DNA of 64,000 nucleotides, taken from Nodularia sp. LEGE 06071. GTDB lineage: Bacteria; Cyanobacteriota; Cyanobacteriia; Cyanobacteriales; Nostocaceae. The DNA lies in NCBI RefSeq assembly GCF_015207755.1, contig NZ_JADEWH010000019.1:34583-98582 (forward strand), read 5' to 3'. Positions 18,586 through 26,926 of this stretch are shown piece after piece. The notes beneath the pieces are model-generated. The model did not search any database and was not told where the DNA came from. It saw only the letters and a list, made by a program, of their open reading frames with translations. Positions within the stretch are counted from its first letter, which is position 1; the number at the start of each line of letters is the position of its first letter. Both the position numbers and the translations under genes were made by a program.

Positions 18586-19410
18586 TTAAGAATCCCGGTG
18601 TTGATAGGCGCGTATCGCTAAAGTACTGAACACCGCAGTCAGGACAAAGCTCCACAACAAGGTGGCAATCACTGGACTGGCTACTGAACCACCTGAAGAC
18701 AAACCACGGAGTGCTTGAGCTGCTGAAGATACCGGGTTAATTTCGACAAAACCTTGAATCCATTCGGGAAAGCCTTCTTTTGGTACATACCCAATACTCA
18801 GAAACGTTAACGGCAATATCCAGGGGATCATTGCGGCTTGAATTGCTTCTGCTGACTTGACCTTGACAGCAATAAATACTGCTAACCATCCAAAAGACAA
18901 AGTAAAGACCACAGGCAGAATCAGAAAGCTGATTATAGACAGAAAATTAGTTTGAAAACGGAAGCCCAGCAGATATCCAATTAAGGTGGTAATTCCTACC
19001 TGTATCAGTAAACGACCAGCACTACTGAGGATGCGCCCAGTTAGCACCGCAGACCTAGCGATGGGCATTGTCCGCAATCGTGTATCCATGCCGCTTTGCA
19101 GGTCGCTGTATAATGCATTTCCAGTGTTAACGACGCTAAAAAGCAAGCCCTGAACTATGTTAAACGGCAGAACGAACTGAGCATAGTCTGCATAGCTACC
19201 ATTAGGCATGACTACCTTGGTAAAGCTAGCAGTGAAGACGAGCAAGAGAAACACGGGAAATGCCGTTGCACCAAAGATGATAGCTGGGTTTCTCAGGTCG
19301 AGAAGTAAGTTACGGCGAGCGATTATGGTAATTTCTGTGAGTGTGCGAAAAAAGTTACCTTCCTGATGGTCTGCTACTAATTCAGCTACAGTTGATAGAG
19401 GTCTAGTCAT
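18586..19410 (-). CDS. ABC-2 type exporter permease (second subunit)
   Basis: 274 residues with about six hydrophobic segments. ABC-2/DrrB-type pattern: a cytoplasmic N-terminus, YADYAQFVLPFNIVQG, MDTRLRTMPIARSAVLTGR and a C-terminal NPVSSAAQALRGLSSGG. Its ATG overlaps the stop of the preceding permease gene, so the two are probably translationally coupled and form a heterodimeric channel with the ATPase encoded at 20254-21201. Inferred role: siderophore export across the cytoplasmic membrane. Confidence 0.88.
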   Translation of the reverse strand: MTRPLSTVAELVADHQEGNFFRTLTEITIIARRNLLLDLRNPAIIFGATAFPVFLLLVFTASFTKVVMPNGSYADYAQFVLPFNIVQGLLFSVVNTGNALYSDLQSGMDTRLRTMPIARSAVLTGRILSSAGRLLIQVGITTLIGYLLGFRFQTNFLSIISFLILPVVFTLSFGWLAVFIAVKVKSAEAIQAAMIPWILPLTFLSIGYVPKEGFPEWIQGFVEINPVSSAAQALRGLSSGGSVASPVIATLLWSFVLTAVFSTLAIRAYQHRDS

Positions 19411-20231
19411 TGCGATCGCCTCTGATTAAGTTGAATAGAGACAAACACAAATATCAGCAGTAATCCCAGTAACCAAGTCAGTGACCAAAACAGTGGATTT
19501 AATAACTCACCGCCACTAACTAATACCCGCAGTGCTTCAGCGGTGTAGCTTACAGGCTGATGGAGAACTATTGGCTGGAGCCATTGGGGGAAATTTTCGG
19601 CAGGGCTAAAACCTGTGCTGAGTAGAAGTAATGGGGCGTAAGGAACAATACTTAGTGACTGTACTAAATCTGGCTGTTTTAATGCTAAAGCCAGGACAGC
19701 ATAACCAGCGATAGTCGTGGTTGTAAATAGCAACGTCAAGACTAAAAAACCGATTGCAGATAAAAAACCTGCCTGAAACCGGAAACCGTAGAGATGGGCG
19801 AAGCTGACTAGAATTGTGATACTAATCAACGCCCGGACGAGGTAAGCAATTAACAGTCCCCCGAAGGTAGCTAACGGTGAAATTGGCATTGCTCGGCAAC
19901 GTTGAAACATCCCTGACTGCATATCGTAAGAGAGGTTAGCGGCTGCTCCCATTGCTGTAAAAAACATGGCTTGGAGGGTAATAATGGGAAGCAAGTATTG
20001 AATATAATTAATTTCTTGCGTTGCCATTAACTTCTCAAAGGTGATCAGAAATCCACTCAGAAAAATGATGGGGATCAGGACTACAGATACTGCAACTGTG
20101 GGAAATCGGCTCAACAAGATCAGATTTCGTTGACCAATAATTAAACTATCGGCAAATGCCCTTCTAATGCCTAACTCTTGGCGAGTTGTGACTAATTTTT
20201 TGGCTCTTGCGTGTATCTCATCGGTATTCAT
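19407..20231 (-). CDS. ABC-2 type exporter permease (first subunit)
   Basis: 274 residues, the same length as its partner, with the same pattern: six hydrophobic segments, YIQYLLPIITLQAMFF, MQSGMFQRCRAMPISPLATFGG and HQPVSYTAEALRVLVSGG. The two permeases look like an old tandem duplication. It starts 22 bp after the ATPase gene. Confidence 0.88.
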   Translation of the reverse strand: MNTDEIHARAKKLVTTRQELGIRRAFADSLIIGQRNLILLSRFPTVAVSVVLIPIIFLSGFLITFEKLMATQEINYIQYLLPIITLQAMFFTAMGAAANLSYDMQSGMFQRCRAMPISPLATFGGLLIAYLVRALISITILVSFAHLYGFRFQAGFLSAIGFLVLTLLFTTTTIAGYAVLALALKQPDLVQSLSIVPYAPLLLLSTGFSPAENFPQWLQPIVLHQPVSYTAEALRVLVSGGELLNPLFWSLTWLLGLLLIFVFVSIQLNQRRSQ

Positions 20232-20253
20232 TTACTTACATTCACAAGGAGAT

Positions 20254-21201
20254 TCAAGAGGATTTTTCTGATTCGTCTGTGGTGTGACCAGTCAAGGCAA
20301 AAAACACATCATCTAGACTGGGGCGACGTAGAGAAATGTCGGTGAGGGTGACACCAACTGCTTCCACACGTCGGATGACCTCAGATAAAGTTTGTACGCC
20401 GTGGGGGGCGGGAAGAGTTAGAGTACTTTTACCAGTGATTTCACCGAGGCCGGCTAGGGATTCCCGGACTTTTTGCTCATCATCAGGAAAAGCAAGTTGC
20501 AATTTACAAAAGGTTTCCCCAACTCGGTTTTTGAGTTCGTCGGCTGTACCTTGAGCGATCGCTTGTCCACGATCTATGACTACAATCCAGTCAGCTAACT
20601 CATCGGCTTCTTCTAGATACTGGGTGGTCAGGAGAATTGTCATTCCTTGTTCCCGTAATGTTCTGACCATATTCCATACTTGGTGACGGCTGCGAGGGTC
20701 AAGACCAGTTGTAGGTTCATCAAGAAATAATACTAATGGCTCAGTGATAATGCTGACTGCCAAATCTAGCCGCCTTCGCATCCCACCAGATAATTCCTTC
20801 ACGCGCAGATTTACTGCTTCCTTTAAATCAAATTGCTCTAGTAATTCCGTTGCTCTGCGTGCAGTTCGAGCCTTCGATAGCCGCAACAGTCGCCCGAAAA
20901 ATACTAAATTTTCTCTAGTGGTGAGTTGTTCATCTACAGCCGCAAATTGTCCAGTGAGTCCAATTAATGACCGGACTGCCGCTGGTTGCTTCAGGACATC
21001 ATAACCTGCGATCGCAGCGCTACCTTGATCTGGTTTGATTAAAGTCGTGAGGCAATTAATAGTTGTAGTTTTGCCTGCGCCGTTTGGTCCGAGTATACCC
21101 AGCACTGATCCAGTGGGTGCGGAGAAGTTAATTCCTCGCAATACTTCTTTTTTGCCAAAATACTTTCTCAGGTTTTTGACCTGCACCATCATATCGGTCA
21201 T
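20254..21201 (-). CDS. ABC exporter ATPase, DrrA-like
   Basis: 315 residues. Walker A GILGPNGAGKTTT, signature LSGGMRRRLD, Walker B VLFLDEPTTGLDP and the switch region TTQYLEEADELAD are all intact. The C-terminal extension is of the DrrA (daunorubicin-resistance) type. First gene of a three-gene exporter operon on the minus strand, leading towards the siderophore regulator and receptor. A Fur-like site lies about 70 bp upstream. Confidence 0.93.
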   Translation of the reverse strand: MTDMMVQVKNLRKYFGKKEVLRGINFSAPTGSVLGILGPNGAGKTTTINCLTTLIKPDQGSAAIAGYDVLKQPAAVRSLIGLTGQFAAVDEQLTTRENLVFFGRLLRLSKARTARRATELLEQFDLKEAVNLRVKELSGGMRRRLDLAVSIITEPLVLFLDEPTTGLDPRSRHQVWNMVRTLREQGMTILLTTQYLEEADELADWIVVIDRGQAIAQGTADELKNRVGETFCKLQLAFPDDEQKVRESLAGLGEITGKSTLTLPAPHGVQTLSEVIRRVEAVGVTLTDISLRRPSLDDVFFALTGHTTDESEKSS

Positions 21202-21271
21202 GGGAGTTATTTATATTCCTTGTGGAAAGACTCCCAGTCATCTAGGAGTTCTTTTTTTACTCACAAATTAT

Positions 21272-21286
21272 TGAGAGTAATTATTA
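21272..21286. promoter_or_regulatory. Fur-like site upstream of the exporter operon
   Basis: TGAGAGTAATTATTA matches the 7-1-7 Fur consensus at 11 of 14 positions by my count and is about 70 bp upstream of the ATPase gene start. Best placed of the three candidate sites. Confidence 0.45.
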
Positions 21287-21495
21287 ATATGAACTTTTAC
21301 AATAACAAACAATCATTACATCTGCAATTGCTATTGTGGGTTCTGTAGATTCAGTGAAATTAATGGTTAATTTCTTTCAGCTTTAACTGTTTTATTCCTG
21401 TGGTACGAAGCACAAATCACGGCTCCAGGTTTTCATGCTTATGGAGCAACACTTGTGGGTATTCCAGTTTTAGCGGAATCTTTCTGAAAATTTGC

Positions 21496-21532
21496 GAGAG
21501 CGATATCTGCGGCGGGCTACGCCATCGCTCTC
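21496..21532. repeat. Hairpin-forming dispersed repeat
   Basis: GAGAGCGAT and its exact complement ATCGCTCTC flank a GC-rich loop containing GGCGGGCTACGCC. A closely related core (GACGGGCTACGCC) recurs at 63774-63786. Such small palindromic units are scattered between genes in many cyanobacteria. Confidence 0.65.
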
Positions 21533-21604
21533 CAAATCGCGCAGCCTTAAACCTACGTTGCTACTCACGCCCCTAATAGCCGCGCCACAATCTCGTTGCA
21601 ATAC

Positions 21605-22081
21605 CTAATTCACTGCATAGATTTCGTAAATTACGCCGCCTTCACCAGTGCGTCCTTTGCCGATTGTGATGATATTATTCAGCCATGCGTACCGCTCATC
21701 ACCTGTCTCGAATACAGGATTAGTCCTGAAATAGTATCGCTCCTCTGCGCCTTTGGGATCGTCCGGCTTTAAATAATCCACCGCATACTCAAAGTTTTCT
21801 GGGCTGGCGATCATCCGTCCGCCATAAGTCATGAGAATGGTCGCTCCGTCATCAGTCTTGAGACATAGACGAACGTCGATCGCGCCGGACCCGTCAGCCC
21901 TGATTCTAGACCAATCGCCACCGGACATAGGGATAACCTCACCTCGGAGTTTCGCTCCCTCGAAATTTCCAGACTTGGACATAAAGATCATGCGGTGGCC
22001 ATCGGGGCCTTGTCCGACATCCATCGGCGGTTGAATCTGTATTCTTAACTCGAACAAGAATTCGGTCTTCAGCTCGGACAT
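21605..22081 (-). CDS. DUF3237-family protein
   Basis: 158 residues. The sequence fits the DUF3237 (UPF0311) small beta-barrel family: GPDGHRMIFMSKSGNFEG, GDWSRIRADGSGAIDVRLCLKTDDGA, YYFRTNPVFETGDERYAWLN and the C-terminal Y-E-I-Y. The biochemical function of the family is not established. It stands alone, after the export operon and before a MITE-like element. Its cytosine-rich codon use looks a little different from its neighbours, which may hint at transfer, but I did not quantify this. Confidence 0.8.
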   Translation of the reverse strand: MSELKTEFLFELRIQIQPPMDVGQGPDGHRMIFMSKSGNFEGAKLRGEVIPMSGGDWSRIRADGSGAIDVRLCLKTDDGATILMTYGGRMIASPENFEYAVDYLKPDDPKGAEERYYFRTNPVFETGDERYAWLNNIITIGKGRTGEGGVIYEIYAVN

Positions 22082-22216
22082 CGGTATCTCCTTGGTGTGT
22101 ATTGCTTCTGGTTGCGGGCTTAACCTAAATATTTACCCTGAGTATCAAGCCGCCATCAACAGCCCCATTATATACAGGTGTTGGTCATAAAACTCAAACT
22201 AGAAAGCAGTATTATA

Positions 22217-22391
22217 GGACTTACGCACTGTACAAAATGACTATCATGTGTAGCAACGAAAATCCCTGATTTCAGGCTATTGGCTAATAGCTTTAGCTCA
22301 CTAGCGATCGCTAGCTAACGGTGAAAAAATCAAACTTGAATGCCTGAAAATCCATACACATATTTAATTACTTCTGTCAATGCGTAAGTCC
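22217..22391. mobile_element. MITE-like element, 11-bp terminal inverted repeats
   Basis: Perfect terminal inverted repeats GGACTTACGCA (22217-22227) and TGCGTAAGTCC (22381-22391) bound 175 bp with no coding capacity. Short AT-rich sequence (ATTATA-like) flanks both ends. The end sequence resembles that of cyanobacterial insertion sequences, so this is probably a non-autonomous derivative moved by a transposase encoded elsewhere. It fills most of the gap between the DUF3237 and Coq4-family genes. Confidence 0.75.
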
Positions 22392-22504
22392 GATATTATA
22401 TGGAGGCAGCGAAGATGCTAGTTTCTCCCCAGAGTAGTTTTTTTTCACTACACGAGTGGGTGCAGTGTTTGAACACTAAGTTTTCCAAAAGTCTGCGGAT
22501 CAGC

Positions 22505-23239
22505 TTAGACTGCTGCGAGTGCGGCCTCCTGAAAGCTTTGATATCTTAGCGGAGAAACATTTAACTCCGATCTCCACTCGGCTAGCGGCTTTTCCCAAGC
22601 CTCTTCCCACTTCTGCCCCAGAAAGGGTTTTGCTTTATACCCTGCATGATAGCCCTGCTGAATCACAAGTATAATCGGGTTCAAGTAATCGCTCTGCGTC
22701 TTGATCAGATTCAGGATCGCTCCGGCAATCAGTATTACTGCCAGCGGATCGCGGTTGTTTGCAAATTGAAATCCTGCAAGCCCAATTCCCCCAAAATCAG
22801 TCAGGCCATATCCTGAAACTGTATGCCAAATATCATGGGTTTGTCGCATCCGCTGAACGTAATAGCTCTGGTCATCTTTAACCTCGACTTCGGGAAAAAA
22901 ATCTTGCTGATAGTTTACGGCTCGCAGGTTAGAGGCATAGGTAAAGCCTAACGAATCTTCAGGCAGCTGGAGTAATTCTTGTAGATCGGGAGTTGGTCCA
23001 ATATATCGTTCTTCAAAAAGTTGCGCGATTTCAGGGTGAGACTTGAGATAGGTAATCTGGGAAGTAAGAACTTCCTGCTTGGCTAACGCATTCTCAACAT
23101 CAAAAATTTCCTGGATACCTACTCCGACATCGATAAATGAAAGGAAAGCTTGCAGAGCTTTCAGAAGTTCTGGTGTAACCGTCATGTCAGCATCGATTGC
23201 ATGGACGGGGCGAACTCCAGTGGAGGGAGGATTTGACAT
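22505..23239 (-). CDS. Coq4-family protein
   Basis: 244 residues. Contains the Coq4 signature RMRQTHDIWHTVSGYG, with HDxxH as the expected metal-binding motif, followed by GLAGFQFANNRDP and a hydrophobic helix. Coq4 in mitochondria supports ubiquinone synthesis. Cyanobacteria make plastoquinone instead and the role of their homologues is not settled; the family also occurs in secondary-metabolite clusters. A broken copy of the first about 40 codons lies at 63639-63770, on the other side of the large cluster. Confidence 0.85.
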   Translation of the reverse strand: MSNPPSTGVRPVHAIDADMTVTPELLKALQAFLSFIDVGVGIQEIFDVENALAKQEVLTSQITYLKSHPEIAQLFEERYIGPTPDLQELLQLPEDSLGFTYASNLRAVNYQQDFFPEVEVKDDQSYYVQRMRQTHDIWHTVSGYGLTDFGGIGLAGFQFANNRDPLAVILIAGAILNLIKTQSDYLNPIILVIQQGYHAGYKAKPFLGQKWEEAWEKPLAEWRSELNVSPLRYQSFQEAALAAV

Positions 23240-23461
23240 CGGGAAACCTTAGATAATCAAATTTACACAATGAATTATAAGTAAGTTGACCTGAAAAAAT
23301 CAACATAAGTTACGAAATGTAAAATCAATAAATACATTGAGAATAAGTCATTTCACTGATTTCATCAAACTACAGATAGGATGATGGTGGGTTACGGACT
23401 ATCGTCATAACCTACCCGAAAAATTGGGGATTTTATTCCTTAGAAGTCCCTTACATTTAGT

Positions 23462-23590
23462 GCTAGTGCTGCGTTCTCGGTTGATATTAATAATCAAGAA
23501 CAATTAGTTGTAGTTTGTGAGGTAGAGCGTCAATATTTGCAAAATCTAGATGGTGATGCGATCGCCAAAAATATTTTAAAAGCAGGTGAG
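23462..23590 (+). pseudogene. Remnant of a fatty acyl-AMP ligase C-terminal region
   Basis: One frame reads ASAAFSVDINNQEQLVVVCE, then VERQYLQNLDGDAIAKNI. This matches the C-terminal subdomain of the intact acyl-AMP ligase at 38708-40636 (SGAAFTVEQKGQQRLVIVQE, VERTSLRRLDIKEVVGNI). Nothing recognisable of the enzyme lies upstream, and the reading stops making sense after about 23590. It is a decayed fragment of a third copy, not a functional gene. Confidence 0.7.
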
Positions 23591-23599
23591 TTCATGAAT

Positions 23600-23860
23600 A
23601 AATCAGGGTTTTGGGCTTTGCGATCAGTGAAGCTTAAGCCTTCGGTTCCAAAGTATCCAACAGATATTCTGACGGCATCCCAGTTAATACTAATCCAAGA
23701 TGTGTGACTGTGATGAATCGCTGCTTCTGTTCCCGAAACAACACATAAATGAAATACCAAGACTCTTTCTCTTGCTTTCTACGATATTTTATTTCCCAGT
23801 AAACTGCCAAATTAAAGCGACAGAAACCTTTTCTTTGTGTGAGATTCACCTAATGTTTTG
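23600..23860 (-). pseudogene. Possible transposase remnant (uncertain family)
   Basis: A short frame reads FNLAVYWEIKYRRKQEKESW, which resembles the region before the last catalytic block of IS4-type transposases (VYWKRKYRGKQE..WYLLTNL). The reading then drifts, as if frameshifted. No terminal repeats were found. Listed only because it lies directly beside the ligase remnant and could mark the event that broke it. Confidence 0.3.
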
Positions 23861-23892
23861 ACCATGCTTGTCGCCCCCTCAACAAAATCGCA

Positions 23893-24192
23893 TTACTCCC
23901 AGAGGTGATAACGTCGAATATCCGGTGGTGTAGCAGTTAATCCTTCTAGTTGGGCTACAGCTGCTTGCATATGGGCTGAAGCTAAATGATTATCTAATGC
24001 TTCCCCAGATTCCCACTCTTCTACAAAAGTAAAGTCAGTTGGATCAGATTGATTTTGTAAAAGTTCATATTTAATAACACCTGTCTCTTTTCTAGTTGGT
24101 TCAAGCAATCCCAATAATAAAACTTTCAGTTCTTCTACTTTATTTGGTAAAGCCACAACACGAGCTACAACATGAATAGTTTGGTTAGTCAT
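23893..24192 (-). CDS. Small monooxygenase of the ABM/YgiN family
   Basis: 99 residues, the usual length. HVVARVVALPNKVEELKVLL at the start, then ETGVIKYELLQNQSDPTDF and FVEEWESGEALDNHLAS, the ferredoxin-like fold of antibiotic-biosynthesis/quinol monooxygenases. These cofactor-free enzymes oxidise quinols or aromatic polyketides. It stands alone here and its substrate cannot be predicted. Confidence 0.87.
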   Translation of the reverse strand: MTNQTIHVVARVVALPNKVEELKVLLLGLLEPTRKETGVIKYELLQNQSDPTDFTFVEEWESGEALDNHLASAHMQAAVAQLEGLTATPPDIRRYHLWE

Positions 24193-24462
24193 TGGTCAAC
24201 GCTCATTAATTAGGGTTTGCTGACAAAGGAATAAAAAAGCAAGGGAAGGATTAATTAGCTATTCAAGCAAGGGAGGAGATAAGTTTTTGTTGTTTAGAAT
24301 TAGCCCAGGTATTATTTATTTTTACTCATAACAAAAATGAAAAAAGGCATGATTTAAAAAAATCGCCGCATAAATCTTTGCTTACTCTACGAGAAGAGCA
24401 AATAAATTTTGAGATCACGGTTACATTCAGTCAACTAATTTTACTTAATTTCCGTAAGAAGA

Positions 24463-25101
24463 TTATTTATTGGGTAATACGTCTAGCCTACTGGCGACTA
24501 CCATGTAGCGAAAGATGTACTCTAATAACTCTATATAATTACGAGATGCTTCTCCTGAAGCAGCCCAAACTGTAATACCATGATCACGAATTAGTAATGC
24601 TGGTATTTGCGGTGGAGTTACGGCAAAACGTTTTTCAATATCAGCAGCAATCTGGGAAACTTCCAGATGATTGGTAAAAATTGGCATTACACAACAGGGG
24701 TTTTCTTGCCAAACTCCCAAACCTTTGAGCATTTCTAGTGGTGGTAAAGGTAAACTATCCCCTGCAACCAGGCGAGAAACCAAATTGCCCTCAATTGAAT
24801 GTATATGATAACAAACTTGTGATTCTGGAAACAGACGGTAAATTAGCTGATGAATAGACGTTTCAGCTGAAGGCTGCAAATTAGATGCTGATGCTTCTAA
24901 TTTGCCATCTGGAGCTATGCGAACAAAATCGCTTAGTAATAACTCACCCTTAGATTTACCACTGGCTGTAATCCAGAAGCTACCATCCGGTAAACGAGCT
25001 GAGAGGTTACCGGCAGTTCCTAGCATCCAACCTTGTTGGTAAAAATAACGGGCAGTTACAATTAGTTGCAAACGAGGATCTGCTGTTGTGGGGCTGGTCA
25101 T
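24463..25101 (-). CDS. mtnB: Methylthioribulose-1-phosphate dehydratase
   Basis: 212 residues of the class II aldolase/adducin fold. Zn-binding HxH in CYHIHSIEGN and the third His in IRDHGITVWA; GTAGNLSARL and TASGKSKGEL form the substrate site. It dehydrates 5-methylthioribulose-1-phosphate in the methionine salvage pathway. It lies 5 bp after the mtnX fragment and shares the strand with mtnD. Confidence 0.92.
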   Translation of the reverse strand: MTSPTTADPRLQLIVTARYFYQQGWMLGTAGNLSARLPDGSFWITASGKSKGELLLSDFVRIAPDGKLEASASNLQPSAETSIHQLIYRLFPESQVCYHIHSIEGNLVSRLVAGDSLPLPPLEMLKGLGVWQENPCCVMPIFTNHLEVSQIAADIEKRFAVTPPQIPALLIRDHGITVWAASGEASRNYIELLEYIFRYMVVASRLDVLPNK

Positions 25102-25105
25102 AGGT

Positions 25106-25354
25106 TTAACTCCACAATTTCGCTAAATGATCGCGTATTTCTAAAAAATTATTCCAGCGAATATAGACTTTTTGGTGTTCATCTAAATATTCTGCTAAGG
25201 GAGAGCGTGCAAATACAACAGCTGCTTGCAATCCCATATTTAAGTCGGTAATAGAGTCACCGATCGCTATCTTCTCATCAGCTGGGTACTTATCCATCAC
25301 CTGCACCTTGGCGATTAGTTCTGTATCTATCCGCTTCATCTGTTCTCCTGCCAA
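25106..25354 (-). pseudogene. mtnX: 5'-truncated mtnX (HK-MTPenyl-1-P phosphatase), C-terminal part only
   Basis: At most 82 residues, against roughly 215-220 for the full HAD-type phosphatase. It begins inside the family (IDTELIAKVQVMDKYPADEK) and keeps the last HAD motif (AIGDSITDLNMGLQA), but the N-terminal DxD nucleophile motif and cap are missing. Only about 30 bp separate it from mtnD, so the rest is not nearby. An AGGAG lies just before an in-frame ATG at 25339, so a short protein might still be made, but without the catalytic Asp it cannot be the phosphatase. Confidence 0.75.
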
Positions 25355-25383
25355 GCTTAGTATTCCCTATTCCCTGTTTTTTT

Positions 25384-25959
25384 TCATCTTTCTATGGGTT
25401 GGCGAATACGAATTTGTGTCCCTGTATATTGGGGTGTCCAACCTTCTGTGGTAATGAAATAGCGTACTGCTTTCACCCGTTTTGCTGGAGTAAGATAAAA
25501 CCAATGTTCAGTTCCGGCTGGGACGTTAATATATTCTTCTGGTTGTACTGTCAGTTCTGCTTGACTACCATCAGGACGTACCAAGCCAAAAATCGCTTCT
25601 CCATCAATGACGTAGCGGACTTCATCATCTGCATGTGTATGAATTTGGTCAAACTTTGCCATTAACATATCAAGATTGGGAATCCCTTGATGAAGCACAA
25701 CTAAATCACGAGTTTTATAGCCTGCTGTCTGTTGTAGTTGCTCAAAATAACTATCTAAAGCTTTGAGGACTTGTTCCTTTTCATCTTCGTTGAGGCTATC
25801 CTGTGCCAATAATCGTTTGAGTTCGCGGTTATCTGCAACAGTCCAGCGATTAAGTTGAATATTAAGGGGGGCTAACTCCTGGGAAATGTTAATTAAATCA
25901 GTGTGGAAAGTACCATCTTCTAGTTTGAGAATTGCCATTTTTGAACTCCAAAAAATCAT
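25384..25959 (-). CDS. mtnD: Acireductone dioxygenase
   Basis: 191 residues, cupin fold. The metal ligands are present: HTHADDE (H-x-H and Glu) and GTEHWFYL (fourth-ligand His). Pathway: methionine salvage, converting acireductone to the keto-acid precursor of methionine with Fe, or off-pathway with Ni. The start at 25959 gives MIFWSSKMAIL; the Met at residue 8 (25938) is an equally good start and closer to the usual N-terminus. Confidence 0.92.
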   Translation of the reverse strand: MIFWSSKMAILKLEDGTFHTDLINISQELAPLNIQLNRWTVADNRELKRLLAQDSLNEDEKEQVLKALDSYFEQLQQTAGYKTRDLVVLHQGIPNLDMLMAKFDQIHTHADDEVRYVIDGEAIFGLVRPDGSQAELTVQPEEYINVPAGTEHWFYLTPAKRVKAVRYFITTEGWTPQYTGTQIRIRQPIER

Positions 25960-26074
25960 TAATATCTTGAAGAATTGTTCTATGTAGTTAATTCATATTG
26001 CAATCAGCAACGCCGATTATTGAAGTTGTTTTTGCTGTTAAGTGATTAGTCAAGATAATTTTATATTCTTCACT

Positions 26075-26773
26075 CTAATAAATCAACGGAATTATCCGCT
26101 TCGTTTGCTGACAATAATTTGTCCATTGTTGACCAAACTCTTGCTGGAGTAAGTTTTCTTCATCATAAATCCGCCATGCCAGCAACAACGTCATTACCCC
26201 AGTTATTACTAAACCCGCAATTGAAAGGTAGATGAGTGAAACTCCTAAAATCCAAAGAATCAAACCCAGATAACGAGGGTGGCGTATATAGCTAAATGGT
26301 CCATCTGTAACTAATTTATGGTCTTCTTGAAGTGTCAAATTGAAACTATATTGTTGACCGAGGTGTATTGGACCCCAAAAGGAGAAAATTACACCAATAG
26401 TAAAAATTACTAGCCCAACATATCTTAAATAATTTTCAGCTTTAATTTGCCATAGGTTGTAATGATCGCAGTATGGCAAGAAGCTAAACATGATCACGTA
26501 AAGAAGGATGCTCAACCATAACATGACTTTTTGGCGATTGACCAGTTTATCTTTAACTCCGTCACTCAAAGTATTTTTAGGCATAAACCAGGCATAAACG
26601 ATACTCATAAAAATTGCAACCAATAAGAAAATAACTCTAACTGGATTTGCAAAAAATTCTGTCAAGTCATCAATACCCCAACCTAAAAGCGGTATATCAA
26701 TCAACAAAAAACCATAGATTAGTAAGCTAAAAATAGCTTTAGATATGCTCAAAAATTGGTTATAAATCATCAT
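26075..26773 (-). CDS. Membrane methyltransferase of the ICMT/PEMT-like family
   Basis: 232 residues with about six hydrophobic segments. The C-terminal part has the family pattern: LVTDGPFSYIRHPRYLGLIL (GPxxxxRHPxY), then a hydrophobic stretch and RIYDEENLLQQEFG, where RHP and the E-E pair form the S-adenosylmethionine and substrate site of isoprenylcysteine/phospholipid methyltransferases. It lies just after the flavin monooxygenase on the same strand, and may methylate a lipid-like product of the large cluster. That is inference from position. Confidence 0.8.
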   Translation of the reverse strand: MMIYNQFLSISKAIFSLLIYGFLLIDIPLLGWGIDDLTEFFANPVRVIFLLVAIFMSIVYAWFMPKNTLSDGVKDKLVNRQKVMLWLSILLYVIMFSFLPYCDHYNLWQIKAENYLRYVGLVIFTIGVIFSFWGPIHLGQQYSFNLTLQEDHKLVTDGPFSYIRHPRYLGLILWILGVSLIYLSIAGLVITGVMTLLLAWRIYDEENLLQQEFGQQWTNYCQQTKRIIPLIY

Positions 26774-26926
26774 CCAACTCCTGAATATCGCTAGAAGTCC
26801 CTAATACCATTACACAACTTATTATATTAGGAATCATCAATGATATTTGAAAAATTTTAAGTAGTGTAGGCAATGCCCAAACCAAGTAATATTTCAAATA
26901 TCAAATATTAGTCCTATACTATTAAC

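Larger units (their letters stand above)
21202..21604. other. Gap with promoter and a small palindromic repeat
   Basis: 403 bp with no convincing gene. The part next to the exporter operon holds the Fur-like site at 21272-21286. The part next to the DUF3237 gene holds the hairpin repeat at 21496-21532. Nothing else stands out. Confidence 0.5.

Noticed and set aside
21228..21260. Possible terminator hairpin (ACTCC...GGAGT followed by T's)
   Set aside because: The stem has only five base pairs with a 10-base loop, and no plus-strand gene ends there.
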